Positions 25,561 to 36,554 of a stretch of 64,000 nucleotides of DNA are shown piece by piece; positions within the stretch are counted from its first letter, which is position 1; each line of letters begins with the position of its first letter. Made by a program: the position numbers and the translations under genes. This stretch comes from Paralichthys olivaceus (taxonomy: Eukaryota; Chordata; Actinopteri; Pleuronectiformes; Paralichthyidae): assembly GCF_024713975.1 (NCBI RefSeq), contig NC_091095.1:19314501-19378500 (forward strand), given 5' to 3'. The notes beneath the pieces are model-generated. The model did no database searches and was not told the DNA's origin. It saw only the letters and a program-made list of their open reading frames with translations.

Positions 25561-26468
25561 TACACACACACATGCGCAAATGTATTAGTGAAAAACGTGC
25601 AAACGTCTGTCACTCATTCACTTCGCTCACAATCATAAAGAACAGGTCCACCTTGCCTCACTGTTACCTCTGCTTTATCAGGTTTGATTTGTTTTTTCTG
25701 TGTTTGTTTTTCCAGTGGAGTTTTCTTTTTGCTTTGCCTTTTTTGATTTCGTCTACCTTTTTGGAAACACACACAGAAGCCGAACCCAAATGTAGCTCTA
25801 GTTTCCGTCAAGAACAACACCCGTGTGTCGCAACCCTCAATCATCGGGAGACTTGAAGTGCCTTAACCTCCCGATCTCTCTCTCTTTCTCTCGCTTTCTC
25901 TTTCTCTCTCTCTCACCTTGTCCCACCTGTGACACTGTACCGTCACATCTCTGAGGAGGTGTGCTCACATCTTCTCCACCTGTCCTCACCTTGACACCAA
26001 ATGGTTTTGCTGTAGGAAGGCAACAGGGCTTCTTCATCCCCATCAGTCCCAAAATGATACAGGGAAGATTTTCCCTCTGTGTGTTGTGACGAAGGACTGT
26101 AGGAATGTATTTGTTGGTTGGTGATTCTGTGTGTGTTTGGGGGGAGGGTGGGGCTGCAGGTTTCATCTTAATAAAACAGGGTTCAGGTAACAGGATGTTG
26201 AGTTATGGTGAAAGTCAAATGCTGCTTCTTTTCACTCTGCACTCAGGCGGAGACACTTTGTAGATACTGCTTCGTGCTAGGGTAGATTTAAGGAAGCCAC
26301 ACTTTCACTCGGACGTTGTGAAGTCTTGAGCCTGAACTAGCTTATCAGATTAGCTCTCAGCTTTAACGGGTCGATGTTTACAGTGTGAAGACCTTACGAA
26401 GCGATCATGCAGAATGGTTTTCTGTCGGGGGGCTGTCACGTGATCAATCCACTGAGGCTCCCTCCATT

Positions 26469-26471
<3 letters not shown>

Positions 26472-26501
<30 letters not shown>
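26472..26501. repeat. (CT)15 run
   Basis: Uninterrupted CT dinucleotides within the presumed usp24 3' UTR. Confidence 0.95.
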
Positions 26502-26504
<3 letters not shown>

Positions 26505-27449
26505 TGATGTGAATGTCACGTCGTGCTCTCCGGCACGTTTGCATGTGTGGCAGTAAGTGGTTGGTGAAGTTTGTCTTTTCTGTGTGACAGAAAGAAAAAA
26601 ACATCCCCCTGTGTTGTTTGCTGTGTAGTTTGGTCATTAGCACTTCCTGTCATAAACACATGCCCCCCCCCCTCTCTCTCTCTCTGTGGCTGGTTACGTG
26701 CTGCCTGATGGGGCTGCATGCGGTCTGTGCCAAGCGATACACGGCCACGGCATCAAGAGTCGCATTCAGCTGAAAGTCTCTCCTCAGTTTAGCCCCTTCT
26801 GTCCCATCACTACAACTATGTGGAAAAAAAAAAAGAGGGAAAAAAGGCTTCGAATTTCTATTTTAATCCTGGGATGAAGGAAGGGGTGGGTACGTGCGTG
26901 GGTGGGGTTTGACATCTGTACGGGTTTTTACTGTCATTTTGAAAATTCACTGCTGCCATCACAGGATTCTGTAATGCATGTTAAAACTCAGTTTTAATTT
27001 GTACATCAGAGTTTGATTAAGGGGAAATTTGATATAAAATAAACTGGAATGCACAACCTTTTGTAAACATGTTTTTTATGTATGTTTACAGATGTTGCAT
27101 GCTTTATTTCATGATGCCTCAAATAATATTTGAGCTTTTTATATGTTGACTTCAGGATTTCCCCTCATCTCATATCATTGTTCAGACAATACATGAACAC
27201 CTCCTGTTTATATTCTTGTCAAAAAAAAGAATCCATTCACTGATGAGGTGTTTGTCATGAATCAGTTACATCAATGTAGTTTTAATCATGTTTCCTGCTG
27301 CAATCAAACCTCATTGTACTCATCAGTGCACCACAGCTGCCAGAGTTAGATGGATATCCCTGTGGTGCTCCCACACTGAAGTCATCCATCTGTGTGACTC
27401 AGTAACTATAATGGAACTCGGTACAACTCATACCTTTGTCGAGGCCCAA

Positions 27450-27740
27450 CAGTCTCCTTAAATGTCACCAAATTTCACACACTCATACATATCTGTCTTT
27501 TAATGTGAGTTTTTCCATCTAGATCTCTCTTATTTCTTTGGAATTTCCCAAAGATTTTGAAAAACTCAATGGTAAAGCAAGTGAAAAAATAATCCTAGAT
27601 CTGCCCCTTGATCAGGATCTGCACCAAAATTCAAAAGGTTCTTTCCAAACCAATATCACATTCTTCCATTACGTTTCACAGTAGTCCATCCAGTATTTGC
27701 GTAATCCTGCCAAATAACACAAGCCAATAAGAACAAACTA
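27450..27740 (-). repeat. Dispersed repeat copy between usp24 and pcsk9
   Basis: The words TTGATCAGGATCTGCACCAAAATT and TTGCGTAATCCTGCCAA are those of a repeat with related copies at 32690-32905 and, in the other orientation, 62541-62860. The rest of 27061-28670 holds no gene that I can see; an (AT)n run lies at 28521-28541. Confidence 0.5.
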
Positions 27741-28677
27741 ATTGGTGGAGGTAAAATTTTAAAAAATGCCCAATCCCTGATAAAGAAATTTTAAAAAATC
27801 GCCCCTTAATAGAATCTGAGAAACATCAACACTGTCAGGTTTTATGTCGGCAAGGACTGAAAACCCACGGTTAAACCTGAGGTTAGCTCAATAAGCACAA
27901 ATCCTGCTTCATAGTACAGATCCTGGTAAAGTAATAGGACTGGAGCCAAAACTAAACCGACAAAATGACAAATCCATTTTATCAGGGGGCTGAGACAAAA
28001 CCAGGGGCAACTGACTCGGACATCTGTGTTCTCGTGTACGGCTCCTCTGGGTGCTTCAGGAGAATATCCGGAGTTCAGTGCATGTCTGAGAGCATCTCCA
28101 GATATCTGTGAATATCTGTTCAGTAGTATTTGCTTGTTCTTGTCTCATGTGCAGCTGCCGTCACAAACCACAAAACAACGTGAGCACAGAGCGACATGTT
28201 TATTAGGGAGGCTGCTAATCAGGCTGATTACTCAGAGCTGAGACTGAGCCGTCCAACACCTGCAGTCACAGCCCTCTGTTACATTCATTGGACACAGTAC
28301 GTGCTGACTGAGCCTGTCTCTTTAACAGGTTTAAATAGTGTCTATGTGGTTATGTTACATTCAGCTGCTTCACTCTCAGGGACCTGGTCAAACGGAGCCA
28401 TTGATAATGATAATCCAACAAGTTCTAAATTCTTCTAATGTCTGGCTGATTATTTGAATATCCTTTGGTTAGAGTCTCATTTGCCTTTAGCTGTTAAAGT
28501 TCTCCACATTATATGGTGCATATATATATATATATATATATGCTATGTTGTACTAAAACTATAACCTGTCCTTCAAAAGACAGAGTGACCACTTACATCC
28601 ATCTATTCTACTTCAAATCACTGTGTAAAGAGTAAACAGGCAGTAAATCATCAAAAAAGAAAAACAGAAAAGCTCTT

Positions 28678-28683
28678 TTTATT
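28678..28683 (-). terminator. pcsk9: Candidate pcsk9 polyadenylation signal
   Basis: AATAAA on the minus strand, the first exact hexamer I found downstream of the pcsk9 stop (about 600 bp). Use of this site would place the whole inverted-repeat element at 28801-29159 in the 3' UTR. Confidence 0.3.
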
Positions 28684-28800
28684 CTTGTTTTGTAAAAAGA
28701 TACAAAAATATTTGATTGAATGTTACAAACTATGTATGGTATATGGTAAATATATGTTATATCACATTTGTTCTAATCCTATAACTGAAACACAAACCGA

Positions 28801-29159
28801 TGTGTCTCAATTCAGGGGCTGCATCCTTCAGAGGGTGGGGTCATTCCAGCGCATAAAGACCGCCTCCTTTGTGGGTTGTGTAGAATGTGGAGGCCGAACC
28901 GAAATTAGATGGACTGGTCTACACAGGCTTTCTATGATCTGCGTCACCAGCTCATCCCAACAGACACACCAAGAAAGTTCATTGCCTCTTGGGTTTTTTT
29001 TCCTAATGTTTGTTCCTTGATCCATCTCTCATGGATGGAACTAAACATTTGTCCGCTGCATGTAAAGGGCCTTCAAAATGGAGCAGTCTAGTGGCGCCAC
29101 TGTGACGCAATCAGTCTTCAAATGTCGCCTGAAGGATGCAGCCGTTGAATTGAGACACA
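28801..29159. mobile_element. Short inverted-repeat element, family B (complete copy, ~359 bp)
   Basis: The left end is TGTGTCTCAATTCAGGGGCT and continues GCATCCTTCAG. The right end read in reverse complement is TGTGTCTCAATTCAACGGCT and continues GCATCCTTCAG. These terminal inverted repeats (about 31 bp, two mismatches) enclose a body without coding capacity. I found no convincing target-site duplication. It lies just downstream of the pcsk9 stop, so it probably forms part of the pcsk9 3' UTR. A diverged relative is at 51643-52060. Confidence 0.75.
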
Positions 29160-29285
29160 GTGTTTTCAGTCACATGTGCGAGTGTGACGGTGTGTTCATG
29201 GGTCTAAATGACGTCACAGATGATGAGCAATAAAGACATCAACACTACTAGAGATATATCTAAGCTGTTTTCAAGGTGTAAGACA

Positions 29286-32200
29286 TCACAGAGGATTGGG
29301 GTCGGGTCGCTCTGTTGCTCTGATGCGACAGCAGACAGCAACGACTGCTGCCCCGTCAGCTGCTGTTGCACCGCGGATACTGCAACTGTTGCCCTTAGCA
29401 ACCGGCCCCAATACAGCAGATGCCTGAGAGACGGCTCTACAGTCCGTCAGAGTCCAACCCGAGGGACAGGACACCTGGACCTGCAAGAGAGCAGCAGTGA
29501 TGTTAACGGGTAAAGTAGAAGCCTGATTGTCAAACACATTTCTTCTCTTCATATCTAAATTACTCACGTGGTCTTTATCAGCTGATATGTTCTCCAACAG
29601 GTGACACTCCAGAGATGGAGCGTGGCAGCACACGGCGTGTGACGTCACCCCGTCTTTAACAACGCAACGCTTCCGATCGCCGAGATGTGGACGGGAATGA
29701 GACGAGACTTCAGCAGGGGACCAAGAAGAACAACCTGCAGACGAAGCAGCTGCATGTTTAGTTTACACAGAAAAAAAACATTGTCTATTCTTTCATTCTC
29801 AGGTCTTTATACACAGACTTTGGTTTTCAGACAAGAACAGATCCATCCTCCACACAGGAGACATCACAATGGCACCAAATAAAGAGAATAATGTTAAGTC
29901 AGAAAGCCCTGCTCTTAATACCATGCATGCTTTTATTTATAGTGGCAGAGGGTTCATTTTCCTCTCAGGGTGATTGCCATGGTAATCGACCATGGTATTC
30001 TAAATGCAGCCACTTCAGAAACTTGTACTTGGTTTGAAGGGCAGTTTGCATACAGTTCAGTATAGCAGAGATACAAATCTTCAACCCGGCAACAGTCGTG
30101 TTGTTTAAAGGAGCAGTTAGTAAGAAATATGTTCAAATATACTCATTCTCCTTCTTGTCAAGAAGCCACTCAAAATACGAAGCTGGAGGTAAGAGATAAT
30201 ATGTTTTATGTCTGAAATGGGACCTGATATAATCGGCTTTCCCTCCCAGGTCAAGTGACTCTGCAGGAGACACAGGTTGTTGGCAGCTCCGGCTCTGATC
30301 ATCAGTGATAGACACCTGACACTCCAGTATGAACATGCTAAGTTGAGGTGAGTTCAGTTTGATGCATGTGACACATGAAAAATTCAAAAAGGCAAACTCC
30401 TCTACTGTGTATACCCCTTTGGTATACCCACTAATTTTGGTGTAAAAGAAGTATAAGTTAAATTAACATAAAGAGTGGAAACTGTAACACAGCTAGCAGC
30501 AAGGCTCTGTCCAAAGACAGAGTTTGTGTATACTAGCATCCTTAAATCTCACTGTTTGTTTAATCCCCTCAAAAACAAAGTTTAACAACAAGTTGTGTAT
30601 ATAATGTGGGTTTTGACTATTTCCTGGCTGGGAGCTGGGATTTATATACTGAGACTGCTCATATTGTGGGTCATAATTTTAATTTCTATTATCATTTTAA
30701 AGGCTCTAATATTTAAAAAAAAAAAGCACCACTCTCCTCATGGTGTCCATTGCTGCAGCTCCTCTTTTCAGCCTCTGTCTGAAACTCTTTTAGGTCCTGT
30801 TTCTTTAAGGCCCTCCTCCTGGTAAAGCCCAGTCTGCTCTGATTGGCCAGCTGCTTCACTCTGTTGTGATTGGTCAACCCCTTCCAGCATGTGTAGAAAA
30901 TGTTGGCCACCACTTTACCTCCCTTTGTTAAGGGGCGTGTCAGACTAGCTGCTATGCATGAATTTTGCTAATGTCTGGGCATTATGATGTCAAATGATGT
31001 GACTACAGGAAAACCATATAACATACTAGAGGAAATAAAAACTGAAAAAAGTTAAAGAAACTAATAGAATATAACCTGTTAATTAGTGTATAGCTCTTTC
31101 CCTGGTCTTTCTATCTCCTTGCCCTTGTTCCTAGTTGAACAGATATTTAAGAGTGGTATCAATCTTCTCATTTCATTCAGCCAGAACATGGATATTTATT
31201 TATTTTAGAAAATGATGAACTGTTCCCCCAAACTTCACACAACAAAACAACGACCCCAGTCAGACATGTGTTTGCTTCACCCAGACTCCAGCAGATGGGA
31301 CTTACCTGTCAAGTGGTGCTGTGGGTCGGCACACTCAGCATCTTTGCCGGGCTCAGGACTAGCGTGGGCCTGGCACCGCAGACCACCTATCGCACAACAA
31401 CGGGCCACAGCGTACACACCATTGCCCCCCCCACCATTGTAGGCAACACACTCCATCTGCTCGCTGTGCGTCTTAAACACAAAGGCAGAGATTGGTCAGC
31501 ATCTGAATCAGTTATTCTAGAGCTGATGACGTTAACGTGGACTCACATTGATGGTTTCTCCGACACGAACACCGCCAGGAGCGTAGCTGCTGCAACCCAT
31601 CATCTCCTCCCCCTGACGACAGCGACTCACAGCCCTGTCAGTGCTCGCGACCCCTGACCTCTCTGACCACACGGACCGACACAGAAGCTCCCCATCTGCA
31701 CACACATTGTAAATGATAGAACTACACAATGGAGTGTTTTTGTGTATTTTCTGTCTTTTTTGTGAGTTTCTAACTTGTTGTGCTGTTGGTAGGAGGCATG
31801 GCTGCCACCAGGTTTGGAGTAGTGAGATGATGTGCGTCAGACAGAGAGAGGAGGTTGATCGTGTTGCTGACGGAGTAACGCAGCATTGTGTGCAGGACCT
31901 GCACCGGCGACATGTTCTGATTGGACGTCAGGATCACTGCTGCTACACCTACACAGACACACAAATCAAAATAAGAAGCACTTACTGCAGCTACAAAGGT
32001 TGATCGCTTTGTTTTTAGTTTCTTGTTATTTGTCTTCACTTGAGGTGTGAGTGTGTGTGTGTGTGTGTATACCTGCAGCGTGAGCAGCAGCTTGGGAAGT
32101 GCCCCCTCTGGTGGTAAAGCAGGTGCTGCAGTCGCTACTGGCACTAACGATGTCATCGCCGGGTGCAAACAAATCAACGCAGCGGCCGAAGTTAGTGCCA

Positions 32201-35200
32201 CCTGCTCCCTGTGACATGAGCTGGTCCGCCGCATTAACTGCCCCGACTGTGATGACCTGAACACGCAGAGGAGTTGAGGTAAAGGTTGTGTGTCTGGTGT
32301 GTACATGGCCCCACTGTGTTCTTTAATAAAGCATCGTGTGACCTCAGGCTCTGAAGCAGGCGAGTAGAGGCAGGCATCATCTCTGTAATTCCCTGCAGCA
32401 GCTACAACCACAGCACCGTTAGCCACCATGTCCTGACAGGCCGCGTTTAATGAACGACTGAAGCCGCCGCTGAAAGGCAGCAGGACAACCACTGCGTCCA
32501 CCGGACGGGTCAGTAAATTGGCTCGGATGTACTCCAGACCTGAACGTCACAAGAGAAGGATGTTCAGTGAAGAAATGCAATGCACTGGTTTGGCCTTTTG
32601 CATGAAGAAAAATTATAATTGCATATAACAGCAGCTTCATTTCCAAAGCTGCTTTTCATTTGAAAGCAGAAGGACATTTGGAGAAAGCATACCTCCGCCA
32701 AGGCTAATGTCCTTTCTCATCATGTTAAAGAAAAAAATCCTTGATCCACACATTTATCCAGATTCCCTCCAGATCTAATGGACTCTTCTTTGGGTGAAAC
32801 AAACCTTCTTTCTTCTTTGGGAAATTGGTTAAGAAGTTTTCGCGTAATCCTGCTAACTACCAAACAAACGCTGATGAAAATATGACATCCTTGGCTGAGG
32901 AATGATTCCTGTGAGTGGCATGAATGCAAAGAGCTTCTGGTCTTACTGAAGGTAAGTATCTGAGACAGAGTGAGTCCTACCTGCCAGAGCTCCTGATACC
33001 GTCCCTTTCCCCTGACAGTTGAGCACACGGACCAGCTTGATACCGGCGCCTCGAGCAACACCTGAATCCAACCCACTCACAACCCCAGCTATGTGTGTGC
33101 CATGAATGTCACACTGACTGGCCTATAGAGGAGAGAGGGTTGGACAAAATGGTGAAACATATTTATGAAGTGAAATAGTTATCTTGGTGTGTGTGTGTGT
33201 GTAACCTGTCTATGAACTCTGACTCCGTCCTCCTCAGGGACGTTGTTGAAGTCTGTGATGAGCACTCGTCCCTGAACCTCTCTGTGAGAACTCTGAACAA
33301 GGCCATCCATCAGATACACCTCGGCCATCCCTCCATCATCTGCATGGGACGGACAGCATCCAGTTTGGATAGTTATTACTTCAGGTATGTGTGTCTGTGT
33401 GTGTTTTTACTGCTCAGGTGCATAGACAAACTCACTGGGAGGTTGATATGTTCCATTTTCAGAGGTGAAACCATACGGCCGCAGTAACCTCTGAAGGTTC
33501 CAGGGGGCACTCTGAGCAAAGATAGATGAATCCTCCTCAACATAGTGGACATGGGGGAGCTTCATAACCTGACAGGAGCATAATCAAAGATGATTGTGAG
33601 TGTGAAAGACATAAAACCCTGCACAGGGCGCTGATTGAAAAAGCACGACGCTGTTAATTTGCAGACACAGAGGATGTTTTTGACGGGGACCAAAGTGGGA
33701 CATTTGTAGACACCATCTGAAAATCTACATTGGACTGAGTGATGTTACTCTGGATAATCAAGAGAGCTAACGCCAGCGTTGATGTGCTGTGAACAAAAAC
33801 ATGTGATCTCTTTATTGTGAATGAATTTGTTACATCCTGCCTCATTCTGCAGCCCCACCCCTCTCATGAACACTCCAGAGATAACTGTGTTTTTGTGAAT
33901 GCGTCTTAGCGGAGAATCTCCCACTGCATTGTTTGTGTGTGAAGTCCGGAGAAAGTCTGGACCCAATTGTGTGGACATTGTCCAGAGTGCGTCTGTCCAT
34001 CATTTTGTGGGATTACTCAGGGATCTATTCTTGGTCCACTATCTATACCATACACTATCTACATGCTATCTGCTGAACATATCCTTCACTGATATATCCC
34101 CACGTTTCTCATGTCATAGACTTATGTTTCTTTGTTGATGCCTTTTATGTCAGTTCAATGATGGTATAGGGTTTTGACCATAAGCCAAAACATTAGCCTC
34201 TTTGTCCCAGCAACAATCTAATGTCTAGGTTAAACCACAAGCTCATAATCTTTTCTTTTGACTTTGAGCTGTCACTTGTTTTCAGGTTGACTAATGTAGT
34301 GCAGTTTTACTTCAGACAAGTGAGGCATAACACCGACATTGGTTTGTTTCTCTGATTCGCTGATTTAGAGAAGGTCATCCATCCTTTGTCTCCTCCAGAC
34401 TGAATTATTGTAAAGCACTTTATTTTGATCATAGCAGACAAAGTATCTGCAGACTACAGACAAACACTGCCTGGCTCTTACCAAGCTGGAAGACCATATT
34501 ACTTCAGTGTGAACAATTAGGCAACTGTCTGTTTGATTGAAGAATATTTGGGCTATTTCTTTCGAGCCTTGCTGATCTTCTTATTCCTTACAAACCTGTT
34601 CACCACTTGAGATTTTCAGTTCTTATGGATCACATGGAAGCTTTTGCTCTGTGGGATCTATTATCCTCATCAAAACCCGTTTAAATCTCTTGGCTTTTTT
34701 CCAAGTGAGAATATTTTCTACCTTCTATTTTGCTAACCCTTCTATTTTGGATTTGATTTACTTTTTGAAATAGTTCACTTTAACCATCTCTCAGGATTTA
34801 GATTCACTGTAAAATACTAAATATTACTTTTTCTTCTTTTGCCTTAAAGGTCCAGTATGTAAGATTTAGGTGAAAGGGATCTATTGGCAGAAATTTAATG
34901 TAGAATAATCCTCATGATGTTTTCACTCATTCGTTTCATCTAAATTGTATGACTTGTAGTTTTCTTACCCCAGAAAAGGCCCTTTATATTTAAATACTTT
35001 ATATTTACATCGAGGGGGTCCTCTCTACGGAGGCCGCCATCTTTTTAACATTAGTCCAGACTGGACAAACTAAACACCTATTGAGTTTTTATGACCACTG
35101 AAGCTACCACAGGTTATTTTTCATGTTTGGAAGGGGAGGGTGAGGTGAGGGGTGTTCACACTGTACAGGTCTATATATTTCCATTTTGAAGAATTTAAAA

Positions 35201-36269
35201 CTACAAAACATGAAAACCTCAAACAAGATGAACATTGAGCAGAGTATCAGGTGAAGCAGTTACCAGGTGAAGGACGTCACTGCTCATCTTGACCAGGAAG
35301 CCCTGCAGAGCCCCAGAGTAGGTCTGCAGGATCTCCAGCTGGTGACCTCTCCTGGACGCTTTGGCTGTCAGCCTCCTGATGGTCCTCTGGAGGTGAGACT
35401 CGTGCGTCCTGAGACGCAGCATGACCAGGTACTGACCGGGTATGCGCCATGCTGCCTGGATTACAGCAGAGAGAACAGTAGGTGCAGGTGCTCTGTTTGC
35501 ATTGCATGTACATTAAAGAACTGGTGCATTTGTTTGAGACCAGCAGGACTCTGAGCTGCTCAGATCAGGGACTATTGGCTGCTCCTCGCTGCAGATTAAA
35601 GACCAGAGGAGACTCCAACTCTTTCTATTCCATTCAATGTAGACTTTTTTTAAAGCGGCTTAAACTCTTTATCTTTGTGTTTGCAGCACTCTGCTACTTT
35701 CGTTCTAATAAATGTATTATTATTATAATTTAATTATAATTATATTAAGCGGTTAGAGAACCTCATAGTAAATAATGCATTGTTAAACAAAATTGTGCTA
35801 ATATTGAATTCTTAATAAATGTTCTCATATTAAAATGAAGGTCAATGGGTTTTCTCTTCAACATGACCTTATTTCTCTGGATCAACCATTTGGCAAAGAT
35901 TATCACATTTATCCAACATCTTTTAAAAGGCTCTACAGCATCTAGATCCTATAAATATAATTATAGAGTCATTAGTAAAGAGCTGGATCTGTACAATGAA
36001 GAGGTGGCGATTTTAAACTTTACTTACACATTTAAAGTTAGAAGTGTGGTGCATGTGCAGAGGATGCGGCTCAGCGCCTCTCACGCACTTCTTACCTTGT
36101 TGCACCTGAGGAGCTCGGCGGGGGGCTCGGCTGCGGGTCCAGGCTGAGTCTCGTCCCCGCGGGTCAGATCCAGCTCCTCGTCCTCGGTGAGGTCCGGCGC
36201 GCTCACGGCCAAAGATGCGCACAAACAGAGCGCCCAGCCAATCCACGTCCAGGCGGAGGTGCGCCGCAT
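29286..36269 (-). CDS. pcsk9: pcsk9, proprotein convertase subtilisin/kexin type 9 (complete, 12 exons)
   Basis: PCSK9 is a secreted, self-cleaved subtilisin-like protein that binds the LDL receptor and directs it to lysosomes. Exons in transcript order: 36096-36269, 35264-35455, 33436-33568, 33206-33339, 32981-33122, 32343-32539, 32073-32256, 31775-31948, 31547-31695, 31306-31471, 29568-29734, 29286-29480. Together they give 2007 nt and 668 residues (human 692). A signal peptide ([16 protein letters not shown]) is followed by an acidic segment and the prodomain. The auto-cleavage site reads [10 protein letters not shown]. The triad is Asp178, His218 and Ser378, with oxyanion Asn309; each equals the human number minus 8. 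A furin-type RVHR site is kept. The Cys-rich C-terminal domain fills exons 9-12. The ATG at 36267-36269 is the first in frame; the frame extends upstream only through a GTG. Confidence 0.97.
32045..32070 (-). repeat. (AC)n run directly inside the pcsk9 intron 7 donor
   Basis: On the transcript strand the donor after exon 7 reads GCAG|GTATACACAC and continues as AC repeats. Confidence 0.9.
32690..32905 (-). repeat. Dispersed repeat copy in pcsk9 intron 5
   Basis: It shares CCTCCGCCAAGG-type ends and the TTCGCGTAATCCTGCTAAC word with the copies at 27450-27740 and 62541-62860. Confidence 0.5.
33187..33202 (-). repeat. (AC)n run directly inside the pcsk9 intron 4 donor
   Basis: On the transcript strand the donor reads GACAG|GTTACACACAC, with eight AC units before the sequence changes. 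Confidence 0.9.
34843..35170 (+). mobile_element. Inverted-repeat element, family A, right end decayed
   Basis: The left end CTTAAAGGTCCAGTATGTAA matches the complete copy at 5452. The internal words GATCTATTGGCAGAAAT and GGAGGCCGCCATC also fit the family. The expected right terminal repeat is not found before pcsk9 exon 2. The remainder of pcsk9 intron 2 (33569-35263) shows nothing else that I recognise. Confidence 0.65.
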
Positions 36270-36505
36270 TTTCCTCACACCTCCAGTCAAATGATCGGGG
36301 AAACTATGAAATCTCACAATTTCACCTAATGAGAGCTTTTAATTTCAGACTGATGTGTCCAGATGTTTTGATGCCCCGCGCGTCCTCTGCGTCTCGCGGC
36401 CAGAAAAACCCTCCAGCATCTATTCTGATGTTTAGGAAGAAAAAAAAACCACATGGAACAATTGATTGTTATAATTCAAGGCGGAGACTGGTGACGTCCT
36501 CGGGG

Positions 36506-36515
36506 CTCACGCCAC
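36506..36515 (-). promoter_or_regulatory. pcsk9: Sterol-regulatory-element-like site upstream of pcsk9
   Basis: The minus strand reads GTGGCGTGAG, about 240 bp upstream of the ATG. The functional SRE of human PCSK9 is GTGGCGTGAT, so nine of ten bases agree. A CRE-like GACGTCAC follows at 36491-36498. SREBP-2 binding is inferred, not shown. Confidence 0.55.
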
Positions 36516-36540
36516 CGCTTTTGTATCGAATGATTCTCCT

Positions 36541-36554
36541 CCGTTAAAAACACC
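36541..36554 (-). promoter_or_regulatory. pcsk9: Possible HNF1 half-site upstream of the pcsk9 SRE
   Basis: The minus strand reads GGTGTTTTTAACGG, which contains a TTAAC half-site. In human PCSK9 an HNF1 site lies about 28 bp upstream of the SRE, and the spacing here is about the same. The match to full HNF1 consensus is weak. Confidence 0.3.

Larger units (their letters stand above)
24311..27060 (+). other. usp24: Probable usp24 3' untranslated region
   Basis: No coding exon is apparent after the TAG at 24308. The stretch contains AATAAA signals at 24476-24481, 26170-26175 and 27038-27043, so a tail of up to about 2.7 kb with alternative ends is plausible. It includes an AC microsatellite at 25488-25556, a CT run at 26472-26501 and several pyrimidine- and GT-rich patches. 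Which signal is used cannot be told from sequence. Confidence 0.55.

Noticed and set aside
25446-25856. A 136-codon open frame with a His-Thr repeat
   Set aside because: It is the AC microsatellite of the usp24 3' region, with no family similarity.
31770-32501. A 243-codon open frame on the minus strand
   Set aside because: It is pcsk9 exon 6 running through introns into exon 8 out of a spliced context; the spliced gene explains the conserved parts.
36270-36317. A longer N-terminus for Pcsk9
   Set aside because: The upstream extension has no ATG (it opens with GTG) and would hide the signal peptide.
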